This document shows positions 1 to 10,295 of a stretch of DNA of 64,000 nt, in pieces; position 1 is the stretch's first letter; the number at the start of each line of letters is the position of its first letter. The position numbers and the translations under genes are program-made. The stretch is from Dicyema japonicum (lineage: Eukaryota > Dicyemida > Rhombozoa > Dicyemidae): positions 1,750,360 to 1,814,359 of the forward strand of contig RDEW01000001.1 in assembly GCA_011109175.1 (NCBI GenBank). The letters are read 5' to 3'. The notes under the pieces were generated by a model. The model was not told where the DNA came from. It did no database searches and saw only the letters and a list, made by a program, of their open reading frames with translations.

Positions 1-340
1 AATATCCACCAATTCGGAAGACTACCTACAATTAGATTACTACCTTGGTATGATTATTCGGATACCACTCTCACAAGTTGGGTTAGTTAGTTAAGTAACC
101 CCAGCCTCACTAACTTGCAGGAGGCCAGCAGCTATTAAGTAGTACGCAGCAGATGTTGGTCGCTCCATAGATCGGTCAGTTCCGGCATTGTAGAGAAATG
201 TTGTGCCACAAGTTGGGTGGAAGGTGAGGTTAACCATTATAGCATGTTGTATAACTGCGGTAACTAATTAGAACGAATTAAAGCCTTTGCAGAATGAAAA
301 TTATTTTGGTCGAGTAAAAAAATATTTATTATAACAAAAA
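1..340. repeat. Dispersed repeat R-A, copy 1
   Basis: This stretch resembles 6040-6300 in the same orientation and 62170-62340 in the opposite one. Shared landmarks are a run like ATTAGATTACTACCTTGG, then GATACCA.TCTCAC.AGTT, a GAGGCTGGGGTTAC block read on the minus strand, and AATTAAAGC.TTT..A.A further on. The copies are diverged and no coding sequence was recognised. It is probably a piece of a transposon, but no terminal structure is visible. Confidence 0.5.
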
Positions 341-1189
341 ATGTGAAATTTATGGTTATGGAGAGTGTTGATAGTAATCGCCGAGACGGAAGGCACTCAA
401 TATATGATACACTATGAAGATCACTAACAGAATTTTATACAACTTATGTATCACCGAAACACTGTCAATGGAAATCAGAAAAACGAGACTGTTCGGTCAC
501 AATATGAGGATGGAGATGGACGTACCAGCAAATCGTATGATGGAGGAAAATTTCATGGGTTAAGGAAGATTATTCTGAGGAAAACCCAGGACAAATCTAC
601 CTCCGAGTTAAATGAAAAGTTAAAAGGGGTCGGCAGAAAGCTAAAAACGGCCGTCAGTTTCGATTAATTGGGAAAACTTGAGAAAAATGAAGATCTTGTG
701 GAGACTAATAAAAACAGGTGAAAACAGACTGGTGAAAACAGGGAACCTTTACAAAGTCCACATATCAAATTAAAAAAAACTAAGATTTATATTTTTGTTA
801 GTTGAAGAAGCTAAATTTGGCTATTTTATAATCCAATTCGGTTGATCTACTGCGACAGGTTCAAAATTTGCTTTCCTTTAATTTTCTAAAATAGTAGTTT
901 ATTGAAATTGTGGAAATCTTGCTAACTTGATTTTAGGTTTGATTCGCATTTCACTGCCTACCTGGTCAAGGATATTTTACCGCTCATTGCCTTTTTCAAA
1001 TTCTAAGGGCGGCATGAAATCCGCCTGTCTCAGAAGACGCCAGTGATTATCGGAAATTCAAAAAAGACCTCTCTTCCAATAATTACGAAGCAATTTAATT
1101 TGTAAAAGATTAGAATCCCGAAAAACTTCCTTGATTAAGGATGTACTTGTAAGTAATATAGAGTAGTCATCGGATCTCTAACGTGGGAG
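341..1189. other. Unannotated spacer
   Basis: AT-rich DNA with no recognisable gene. One 73-codon open frame (446-667, +) is lysine-rich and matches nothing I know; it may be retroelement ORF1 debris. A short piece at about 1008-1060 resembles the dispersed repeat R-V found elsewhere in the window. Confidence 0.4.
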
Positions 1190-2340
1190 GTGGATAATTG
1201 GTTCTTAACTTCTTTATCGGTGTATCCAGGATAATTAAAAATACCAATAGACACTATACCATTTAATATTAATAGAAAATCTAATTTAACTAAAATAATA
1301 TAAAATATATATTAATTTAAATTATGGTAATTCTTTACTAAATTAAAAAATTAATCAAAAAATTGTAAGAAATTAGCATTATATAAATGGATAGTAATTA
1401 ATGTCCGACTATAAAAGACCATAATATTCACAATGTCAGGTTGTTCGACGGCGGGCAATACGGTATTCTCTAGGAATGTCTTATAGAGCGCCGCTGCCGG
1501 AAAGAGAATACCCTGATTTTAGGGACCCGGAGGAAGTGATCAAAAAGATTCTGAAATTAAGCTAAAGAAGGAGGCACGAAAGACAAAAGAGATAGCAAAC
1601 AATCAGTGGGGGTTCCGTAAAAATAGAGGAACTGAAGACTGCATCCGGGAACTTAGGAAGTCAATTCAAGAATCTATAAGTAAGAAAGAATACCTTACTG
1701 CAACGTGTTTGGACATATCCAAGGCTTTTGACTGTGTCTGGCATGAAGGACTTCTCGAGACATTGTCAAAGGCGAACATTGGAAAGTCGGCGCTCTCCAC
1801 AAGGTTCAATTTTGAGTCCCCTCCTCTTCAACTGTATAATGAGCGAGGTGCCAAAACCGGAACACATCAATACCAAAATGATAATTTATGCAGACGACAA
1901 TATAATTTTGGAAACTAGTATGAATAAATCAATATCATGGAAAAGAACAATAGCTCATATGTCGAAAATCGGAGATTGGTGTCGGAATAATGGATTGACA
2001 TTATCAGGAGAAAAAAGTTCTGTAACCTGGATAGCGAGAAATAGGAGGAATCAATATGTTGATACAGGGAATGTTAAATTCTCGGATGTTATCTGTTATC
2101 TATCAATGTCAGGTTACGAAGTCTTCTATAATTTAGATTCAAATCATTCAATTGAAAAATACAATTCATTATTGTAATAAAATTCCAACTGGAGTATTAT
2201 TTTTCCGAGTTGTAATTATTTGTTTACTTTAGGTAAAATTTGATAAGGGACACATATTCAAACAATTAATGGATCTCAAGTATTCGTTGATATACAAGAA
2301 ATGATAAAATTCAAAAAAATGCAATCACTCAATGCAGAAT
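1190..2340 (+). pseudogene. La-protein-like gene copy 1, split by a LINE fragment
   Basis: The copy begins with the same 5' flank as the copy at 55330 (TATA-like CTATAAAAG, then TATTCACAATGTCAGG). It breaks at the start codon region at 1443 and resumes at about 2093 with the same CAATGTCAGGTT. The translation then gives a start MSGYEVFYNLDSNHSIEKY, a degenerate LEYYFS-type helix, a putative 24-bp intron, and a KFDKGHIFKQLMDLK-like stretch, which is the arrangement of the La motif. Stops and indels show it is dead. The La assignment rests on motif resemblance only. Confidence 0.5.
1444..2092 (+). mobile_element. LINE-B reverse transcriptase fragment
   Basis: Frames starting near 1600 carry reverse transcriptase landmarks: QWGFRKNRGTEDC, motif A LDISKAFDCVWHEGLL, motif B PQGSILSPLLFN and motif C IYADDN. 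There is a frame break and an internal deletion between motifs A and B. The piece is bounded on both sides by CAATGTCAGGTT (1432-1443 and about 2093-2104), a 12-bp target-site duplication in the La-like copy. It lacks endonuclease, the C-terminal domain and a tail, so it is a truncated, rearranged insertion. Confidence 0.8.
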
Positions 2341-2895
2341 TTGGTTGACGAGGACACAATTACGTGCAAGACTATACAATGCCCTTCTTGAAACCGGTCC
2401 TAGTGTACAACGCTGCAACCTGGGGAGCCTCACAAGCGGTAATGGACAAACTAGATGCCTTCCATCTAAACAATTTCGATTGTTGCTTAGCATCAACTGG
2501 CCAAAAAAATTACAAACAAAAATCTATACAATATATGTAGTGCAAAACCATGTCTGGATATCCCTGAATCAAGATAGCGTCTATTTGGTCACATAATTCG
2601 GATGAGGCAGATGACGCCTGCTAAAATAGCAATGGAGAACTATTTCTGCCCAGAAGTGAATATTTCGTTCCGTGGAAGACCTCGCATAACATTGCCAGAG
2701 ATTCTACACAAGGACCTGACCAATGTAAGACGAAAGCTGAAAAAGGAGATGATTTGGATACGCTCAGAATAATTTCCAGTAAGCGTGGAGCATGGTAGTT
2801 AAAAGAATTGTGGGAAAATAATAACCTGAAGAACAACACGGCACAAGTGGACCTTAATTAAATGAATTACTTTTTTGATTCTTCGAGAGTGCTAT
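2341..2895 (+). mobile_element. LINE-A 3' end
   Basis: In shifting frames the translation follows the C-terminal part of a non-LTR polymerase: RLYNALL.TGPSV, then a WRLFGHIIRM-like block, RGRPRITLPEILHKDL, and a 3' untranslated part ending in a TAATAATAATA tail near 2890. The same module occurs at 12960, 39800 and 51530. It is 5'-truncated and frameshifted. Confidence 0.75.
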
Positions 2896-3840
2896 TAATA
2901 ATAATATGTCTGACTATAAAAGAGGCGGTAAGAGAACGAACCATAATATTCACAATGTCAGGTTGTAAACTCTTCTATAATTTAGATTCAAATCATTCAA
3001 TAGAAAAATTATAATTCATTATTGGAAATAATAAAATTCCAACTGGAGTATTATAGAGTTGTAATTATTTGTTTACTTTAGGGAAAACCTGATTAGAGAC
3101 ACATATTTCACAAATTTAATGGATCTTCATGGGATACGTAGATATCATAAAATTCAACATAATCAAGCACAAAAAAAAATTTGAAAATACACCGTTGGCT
3201 GTTAAAAGCTATTTATTAAATACGTCAACTAAAATTAAATCATGTGAAACTGGCATAAAAAAAACATCCAGATGCCAAATAAGACAACTATAAAAATTCC
3301 TTATAATTTAAGCACAAAGAATTATGAAAGTCGATACTTTTCCCAAGCGGAATAACTGAGCAGCACTGCAAAAAGGCCATCAAAACAGGTTCCGTTAGGA
3401 ATCTACTATAAAGATTCCGTTTAGTTTGAACACAGAGGAGGTAGAGTAAGCATTAATTTTAGGAATTATGGGAGTCAATACTATTCTCATGGGGAATAAC
3501 TGAGCAGCATTGCAAAAAAGCCATCAAAACCGGTTAGTATAATTGGGAGTTATACACCGACGAAATTTTATCCGCGAGGGATTCTGTAAATAAACTCAGG
3601 GAATACAAGGTAATTATTGTAAATATTTTAGTCAAAACTTTTGGAGATACGAAATCCAGCGCAGAAACACACAGAAAATAAGTGTCAGAAAATATAAAAA
3701 CAGGAGAAATAATAATGAAAAAAGATATAAGAATATAGCATAGAAATAATTGACATTGTAGATTGTCTATAATACAAAGACTGGGATACGAATGTATTAA
3801 CAATAAAAAATCGATTGTATTATCGAACAAATACAACAAA
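2896..3840 (+). pseudogene. La-protein-like gene copy 2
   Basis: It begins with the same TATA-like promoter (GACTATAAAAGAGGCGGTAAG) and ATGTCAGGTT start as copies 1 and 6, but the first exon is frameshifted. Downstream it carries a block duplicated at about 3330-3400 and 3480-3560 (GGAATAACTGAGCAGCATTG...GCCATCAAAAC) that in other copies encodes GITEQHCKKAIKT. This is followed by a frame like ELYTDEI.SARDSVNKLREYK and a GTAATTATTG...TTTTAG intron. Intron-like segments are retained, so the copy arose from DNA and not from mRNA. Many stops; dead. Confidence 0.5.
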
Positions 3841-4731
3841 CTATGATGTAATTAAGAATCCATTGATCAACAACAAAATATGATGTAATTAAAAAATCCT
3901 CACATGACCAAGTACCATAAAATATCTACATATCAAGATTTATATTTTTGGTGATTGAAAAAGCAAGATTTGGTTATTTCCCTCGGTAACTTTATCTGTT
4001 GCAATAATAGCTTATCCAATTGGTCTCCTTAGCGATTATAAGGTAAACTCCCATCAATCAATTCGACTAATATAATAATGAAAATCGGATAAATAGATCC
4101 GAAGAAACATGGATCTCATTATGACAAGAGAAGTAAATTAGTGGAAAACCATGCCTTCATACCCAATGTCTAATATAACTGGTAGGATCAATTCTATTAG
4201 ATAATTCACAAAAGACTCACTTCACTGAAAAACAATAGTTCACAAAAGGATTCATTTATTATTCTGTGTGTAAAATTCAATATTGATTGAAGCTAAAAAA
4301 TCTTCAGTATAAAATTAAATGTTGATTTAAACTAATATATATTTGTTCAATATCATGAATATGTGAAAATACATAATATAGTCTGATTAGTGCAGGAATA
4401 AAGCAAATTCACAAATTGACAGAATGTTCGACAATAACATTCTTCCAATAGCCCTCCAGCACTAATAGAAGATCAGATTTATGATATTGAAGTATATACA
4501 TAAGAAAAAACCAAAAAATAATCTCCTTGAAGATAATCAGCAGTTCATCTAAACAACAAACTAAACCACAAAAATGTGCATAACACATAATCTATTTAGA
4601 ATAGGTTACCACATTATAAATTTTAAATTTAGTAAATTGGTTAAATTTTAATAAATTTTAAATTTAATAATTTGCTAAAATCTTACTGTTAATTTTTAAT
4701 CTGGCTATTATTTTTAATTAAAGTCCTCAAT
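3530..4731. repeat. Arm of a 1.2-kb inverted duplication (partner 20857-22085)
   Basis: From GGGAGTTATACACCGACG at 3546 to TTAATTAAAGTCCTCAATG ending near 4731, this segment matches the reverse complement of 20857-22085 at high identity with small indels. The shared edge is sharp: different sequence follows CCTCAATG in the two copies. A third, partial copy of its distal half lies at 7540-7925. The arms are about 16 kb apart. The left part overlaps La-like copy 2; the distal part has no recognised coding content. Confidence 0.75.
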
Positions 4732-4734
4732 GGA

Positions 4735-5000
4735 TTCCATTCCCTTCACTGGTTGGTCGAATGCTTCTCTTTCCTCTGTACCCTACTCACTTGGTCGAAT
4801 GCTTCTCTTTCCTCTGTACCATACTCTCCTTTATTCCACTAGAGTGGTGTCCACCGTATCAAGTAACGTCCAGTGTCATGATGGTGTGCAAAAGGATATT
4901 TGTTTTCCCTCATTCATTGGAAAGTTTCCGCAACTGCATGGACTGGACGTTTTCATCTTTTTCGTTGGTTCTTAGTACTTGTGTGTGACATTGGAAAGTC
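4735..5000 (+). repeat. Dispersed repeat R-V, with a 38-bp tandem duplication
   Basis: The core AGAGTGGTGTCCACC...TCAAGTAACGTCCAGTG...CATTGGAAAGTTTCCGCAACTGCATG matches blocks at 26700, 49900 and 53390. Just before it, a 38-bp unit containing TTGGTCGAATGCTTCTCTTT is repeated twice in direct orientation (about 4752-4828). No protein was recognised. Confidence 0.6.
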
Positions 5001-6039
5001 TTCACCTTTCTGGATCGTGAAATTAAATTAATTAAACCAAAGAATACTTAATTTATCCAAAAAAAGAACCATCTGGTTATTTTCCTTCCAGAAGTCCCCG
5101 CAGTTCTCAGCTTGCCGAACAATACACTCTGCCCGACGCAATACCACAAGAGACTGATCTTAGTTCATCAACTGAATGTAACTGAGATCAAAGGGAGGAT
5201 TATTTAAAGACAAATTTGCTGTTTATCAAAGAGTATCCTTCGATGATTAATTTACTGAAAAGCCTGGCATGGCTCTACGAAAGATGAGAATTTGATGATG
5301 TAAGCCATGCTGGTGTTCAAGGTACTTTATAGAAGAAAATACCGAACGAACAGCACTTTTGTGACTGAAGAAGTTTTCCTCTAAGATAGACCCAGTCAAA
5401 TGTGTTGGAAATCGAATATCGAAGAAAGGGGGATATTCAAGGGAAAGTGGAATAATGTTTCTCATTATCATTAATCTTATTCACAACAAAGGGAAAGAAT
5501 AATGTTACTTCTGGAAAAGTCGAGAAGGTGAGCAATAAAGTTAGCCTTAGAGAAAAAGCTGCGTGATGTCATGAGTGCAGAAGAGGACAGGATTCTCGCC
5601 ACAGTAAAATTAATTGTGGAGAAGATGATTAATGGGATCCGACGCTTGGACTAAACTAAATGGAGATGGGGTCCGTAGGAAGTGTCCAGACCGCATAGGT
5701 GGACTCGTTACTGTTTCGAATAAAGTGTTTTCGGTGTGTCCCGTGGTCCATGAGTGACGTCACCAGTTCAGCTTTCTGAGCAAATAACCTGCCTGTCCAG
5801 TAAATGGCTTTCCATGTTCAATAATTTTGTGGATAATAAATGCTTTCCACAAGCCTTTACTCATTCTTGAAGAGGAATCAGATTGGGGAAGGGTACTTTT
5901 GTACCAATCGGTTTTCTTTTGCCTTGTGTATGAACAGGCGAAGCCGGTTTCCATTTTCTCCCAGAAAAGAATCTGGATTCCTCCCGTCTCCAGTATGGGG
6001 CCCACCGTACGAATAGTTGTTCGGAAAAATGAATTATCA
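5001..6039. other. Unannotated spacer, possible LINE ORF1 debris
   Basis: No gene could be assigned. A short plus-strand frame near 5550-5640 (DVMSAEEDRILATVKLIVE) resembles a frame near 43150 and may be retroelement ORF1 or linker sequence. The 81-codon overlapping frames near 5760-6072 on both strands are not supported by similarity to anything I know. Confidence 0.3.
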
Positions 6040-6300
6040 GTCTCCGCTTTCTACAATAAGATTACTACTTAGCTTGGTCTGAATATTAGGATACCAGTCT
6101 CACCAGTTGTTGGAAGCCGAGATGAACTCTATTGTACACTCATATACCATGATTGCATACCCGCTGCCCTTTGTGAGACCTGGGTAACTAACAAGAGACT
6201 AATTAAAGCATTTACAAAGTGAAAATTATTTAGGTAGTTTATTAAGAAAATTTGCTTAGCGAAGCGAAAAGTCTGATTTTTAGTGGAAATTTTTAAGTTC
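6040..6300. repeat. Dispersed repeat R-A, copy 2
   Basis: Same landmarks as the first 340 bases of the window: TACAATAAGATTACTACTTAG, GGATACCAGTCTCACCAG, and a distal ACTAATTAAAGCATTTACA. Confidence 0.5.
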
Positions 6301-7080
6301 GCATTCGCCCGGGCAGAAGAAAGCTTTGGGACGCCTCTGCTTCTATGTCACCTTCATAAAATTTTCTAAGGTCACGTATCGCTGTCTCCAAGTATATGAC
6401 AAACAGCAAGGAGAGGAGTCCCCACTATGACTTGGTGCCAGATAGTCGTCCACTTGATCCCTGACGTGATTTAATGTAACCAACACCAAGAAGTTCAGTA
6501 GAGTATTGAGCAAGATTATCGGGCGTAGCTTTTTTATTGGGGAACTGTTAGGTTTCTGGATAAAAATTAATAGTCCGAATCGAAGGGATAAGTATTTTAT
6601 CAATTAGCACAACTGGGGGCATATTTTAGACTGAGTTGATGTTGTCTGGTCCATGAGAACGATAAATTGTACATTCTGCAGGGGGTTCTCTTTGTATTCA
6701 TTTCTGCGATTTTGTTTCTAATAACTCTCCTTATCCAAGGTTTATCTTAAATGAAAGTCCAAGTTGCTTCAGAGGGAGTTCTTTATCAATGTTGCCGATA
6801 ATCTCAATTAATTTGATAGTTTTTCTCTTTTGATGGATGCTCATAGCTGTCAAGTCCAGTATCTTCCGGGTTCTATCATGGGCTCTCTTCGCTGCAGATT
6901 TTTCATAAGACTTTATGGTTACTGTCAATCTCTTCTCCTATATACGATCTCAAAGACCGCAGGAGTCATTTTTCGTCTAAGTGGCAAATGAGTTAGTCCA
7001 CATGATTAAAGATATCGATTATTTTCTAAGTGGCAGAGATTCTTCCCCAGTCCTCTTAATGACAGCGGGGTGTTGAACCA
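6300..7080 (-). mobile_element. LINE-A reverse transcriptase fragment
   Basis: The minus strand at 6343-6603 encodes KLRPIILLNTLL...LVTLNHVRDQVDDYLAPSHSG, the RT fingers region seen in LINE-A (compare NLRPIIKLNSLRKV at 12570). A second frame at 6731-6928 (basic, helical, IKSYEKSAAKRAHDRT) resembles the linker between endonuclease and RT. Order and decay suggest one old, broken copy. Confidence 0.65.
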
Positions 7081-7539
7081 GTGCTACATAGTAAGCGGCA
7101 AAATAAGTTGGTCAGTGTTTAAATTTTTGACAAAAACCCTAAGAAAAATATTAAGAATATTTAAAATTATTGGAATTAACAAATATTATTAATTAAAAAA
7201 GAAAATGTCAATAAAATAAATAATCGTGCTGAAATGCGTCTTGTACAAATAACGAGACCTTTCTAATAATACAAAACTTAAAAAATGAAGGATGAGTTAA
7301 AAGTGTCAAGACGAGAAAGAGATCGATTAATGAACTCAATATGTACTGGTTATGTCTTTTTCGGATATTGAAACATAGAAAGAGCTCAAAATCTTTAAAG
7401 CAGCCCAAAATCCGTGATTTTTTGTATATCTGCGGGTAATATATATTCATAGTGTTGACATTTGTGGTATGTCTGCGAAATGTGAACATATAGTAGACAC
7501 TAAGCAGTTAAAGTGAAATTCAGACTTATCAATCGATTT
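7081..7539. other. AT-rich spacer
   Basis: No gene, repeat boundary or structured element recognised. The 93-codon minus-strand frame here has low-complexity composition and no similarity I can name. Confidence 0.3.
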
Positions 7540-7925
7540 CGAGAAATGGAGCACACATGAGAAAAAATCCACAAGAGTAAGTTCACTTGACATTAAATAT
7601 TGATTAGAATAAACATAAAAGAAAATTAAAATCCAATATTGATTGAAAATAATATAAAAGGAAAATCATGAAACAAATATGATTTTTCAACATCATATAA
7701 GATCATATAAGAATATGTAATATATAGTCTGATTAGTGAAGAATAAAGCAAATTTCAGAAGTTGGCAGAATGTTCGACAGTAGCCAATAGCCCTACAGCA
7801 CAAACAGAAGATCAGATATATGATATTGAAGTATGTAAGAAAAAACTAATAATGTATTTAAAATAGGTTTACCATAATATAATAATTTTAAATTTAATAA
7901 ATTGTTTAAATTTTAAATTTTAATT
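7540..7925 (+). repeat. Repeat R-C (third copy of the inverted-duplication distal half)
   Basis: Matches 4190-4690 and the reverse complement of 20900-21400: shared strings include ATATAGTCTGATTAGTG, GAATGTTCGACA and ATATGATATTGAAGTAT. It ends in the same TTTAAATTT-rich tract. Non-coding as far as can be seen. Confidence 0.65.
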
Positions 7926-8313
7926 CCTTATATCAATGTGGGTCCGGGCGTGACTATTCTGAATACAAAGAATTCCAGGATGGAACCATGAACTCTCTAC
8001 GTCAATTAGACTCGGCAAAGACCGCACGTGTCTTCTGCAGTAACTTGGACTCTCGCCTAGAATTCCAAAACAAAAGATAAAGAGGAGCAACGATTCGGGA
8101 GGTCTGCACCCGAACATTTTGCTGTCTCTAAAGTCTGTATGGCACAGGTGCACATGAAGTCTCGAATTTTCACTAGCTTCTGTTTTGGGTGGTGGGAGAT
8201 ATCCCGGAGTAAGGACTCCTTTCAGTCAACTCGTTCTTGCCGGTAAAATGTTCCGGTTCGTTAATGTTTGTGAATTAAACAATAAACTGCTAAACCAAAA
8301 AGTAACTGTAAAA
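7926..8313. other. 3' flank of the homeobox gene, nothing recognised
   Basis: A 77-codon minus-strand frame (7920-8153) overlaps the edge of the repeat and is not convincing. No terminator or polyadenylation site could be fixed with confidence. Confidence 0.3.
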
Positions 8314-8779
8314 TCAATCTTTCTGATCGTGAGTACGCAAAAATAGTTTCCGCATTTTCATTCTACGATTTTGAAACCATATTTTGATTTGCTTCTCTGA
8401 AAGTCGGAGTTGTCGAGAGATTTCCCACCTTTTTTCGCGGGAGAGGTATCGATTGTTATCAAACTCTGATTCCAGGACCAAAATCTGGGATCTCGAATAT
8501 GGTTTCCGTTTTTTGGATTCCTGCTTCAATTCTAAGTAATTTCCATGAAAAACCGTTTTTAAAACTTTCGGGACATTTCGGTATGTACTGTTTGTCGTAA
8601 TTATGGTCCCCCATGTAGTTTTCCTGGCCATATGACGAGTAGTGGTCGTAATAGTAGTAGCCCTCATTCATGTAAGGGTCAGAGTACAAGTCGAAATAGG
8701 GACAGTAGGGGAACTCGTTGGGGTCTTCAGTTCCTCCGTTCATCCGGTTGACGAAATATGCGAAATTTGGATTGTTCAT
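8314..8779 (-). CDS. Posterior-Hox (Abd-B-like) homeobox protein
   Basis: Two exons (8779-8554 and 8531-8314) joined across a 22-bp GT...AG intron give a 147-aa protein. The homeodomain covers about residues 80-139: it starts ..[11 protein letters not shown], has [11 protein letters not shown] in helix 2 and ends [13 protein letters not shown], so the DNA-contacting WFQNRR is intact. The KPYS and KRWE signatures are typical of the Abd-B/Hox9-13 class. The N-terminal half is tyrosine-rich ([10 protein letters not shown]) with no YPWM hexapeptide, as usual for posterior Hox proteins. An in-frame ATG lies 10 codons upstream (8809); I prefer MNNPNF because an AG acceptor-like site directly precedes it. 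Likely a nuclear transcription factor. No other Hox gene lies nearby; the flanks are repeats. Confidence 0.85.
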
Positions 8780-9599
8780 GTCCTTAGATGAAATACTAAA
8801 ACCAACCAAACCATGAAACAGGTCGCATAATTATTTCGAGTCGGCAATAAATACATGTTGTTATCAGATCAGTCGACTTCCGTGTGTATGGCGTAAGTTG
8901 ATTCGTGGAATTGATCGGAATAAATCGCAAGGCTTAAACTGCTCTTGTTTGTTGTTCTTATCTCTGCTTCTGTCATTAGTGACACCGAGGTGCGGATGTG
9001 TCAACCATTAAATGAGTCACTTTGAACTTTATACTGAAAATATCTAAACAGCTCGATTAGTGTGACAAACGCGAGTTTTCAGTTCCTGTCGTTAATCACT
9101 GTTTATAATCTCAGCTTACTAGTAGCCTTGTTCTCTTCTAATTGTCTTGGGTCATTCGTGGCTGAGGGAGAAAAACTGCGTCCCCCAAAATCCTCATTCT
9201 ACTAGAAAGTCTTGTCTTTGATTATGGTAGGGCTCCTCTGCTGTTGAGATGGAAGAAAATTCTGCATCTCCCAAAGAAACCATTCTCATTTTCCAAGCAA
9301 GTCTTAAATTGTTTGATTATTCAAGATTTTATCGAAGTTGCCAAGTTTTGAAGCAAATGTTGGGCTAACATTATCTCATGAGAAAATCTAGTAATTATGC
9401 GGAAATGGACTTGGCTAATTTTTAAAGTATAATAAACAAAGATTTATCAAAATAATGAATTTACTACATTATTTTAAATTTGGTGAGAATTCACAGTGAA
9501 ATAGCAGGAACATTCAATATTGCAAATGAGTGTCATCAAACTTTTTCGGCGTTGGCCGGATTTGTCCAGAAAATGCTGGTTATGAGATTTTTTCATGCA
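8780..9599. other. Upstream region of the homeobox gene, nothing recognised
   Basis: No open frame longer than about 60 codons with a recognisable product, and no repeat match found by eye. It may hold regulatory DNA for the homeobox gene, but nothing specific is visible. Confidence 0.3.
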
Positions 9600-9735
9600 A
9601 CTTCAAAGTGTCGAGACCAACAATTTCATGCGAAAACTCGACCAGGTTCCTAGGATGTCGTGCTTATAACTCAATGGTCCATGGGTTCGATTCCTCGCTG
9701 ACTAGTTCCTTCCCACTGAAGTAATGAGCTATAAC
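9600..9735 (+). repeat. tRNA-derived SINE remnant
   Basis: Contains a B-box-like GGGTTCGATTCCTCGCTGACT at 9684-9704, similar to GGGTTCGATTCTCGCTGCTG at 60570. The arm structure of a real tRNA cannot be folded here, so this looks like a degenerate SINE head. Confidence 0.45.
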
Positions 9736-10290
9736 AACAATATTGATTTTTCTCGAAATGCCGTAAAAGTTTTTACATGTCAAAATGCTTGCTTTAAAAT
9801 GACGACAGCACTAAATTATATCTCCAATATGAGCTCTGTGATTGTTTGGGAGATAATGATTTCATGATGGAGTAGTGAAATTTTTATTTAATAATCCCAA
9901 TATACCAGAAAGAGGTTAAGGGTTACACTAAAGTATATACAGTTACCACAATCGAAGTAAGGAGCAAGTCCGTCCATATCCGCAGTTGTGTGAACCCTGT
10001 TGTATCCCGACTAGAGATTCTGTTTGGATCTTTACTAGGCACTTAACGTGGATCACATGACGCCTATAAGCATGGACGGTGGATGACATCAGAAACTCCA
10101 AATTCTGCCCAAAGGAAGTGTCAAATGAATCCTTTCCTAATATAACCCATTAAGTCATTAAGAGCACGAATTACCCTACTACCCCACCTTCCAAACTAAA
10201 TGCACTCCTACAGTCAACGATACCCTCCAATCACCAATATTCACAAAATCAAAAAATGACTTAATATTATTAGAATAATAAAGTACCACG
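9736..10290. other. Spacer downstream of the V-ATPase gene
   Basis: No gene or clear repeat seen. Confidence 0.3.
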
Positions 10291-10295
10291 TTAGC

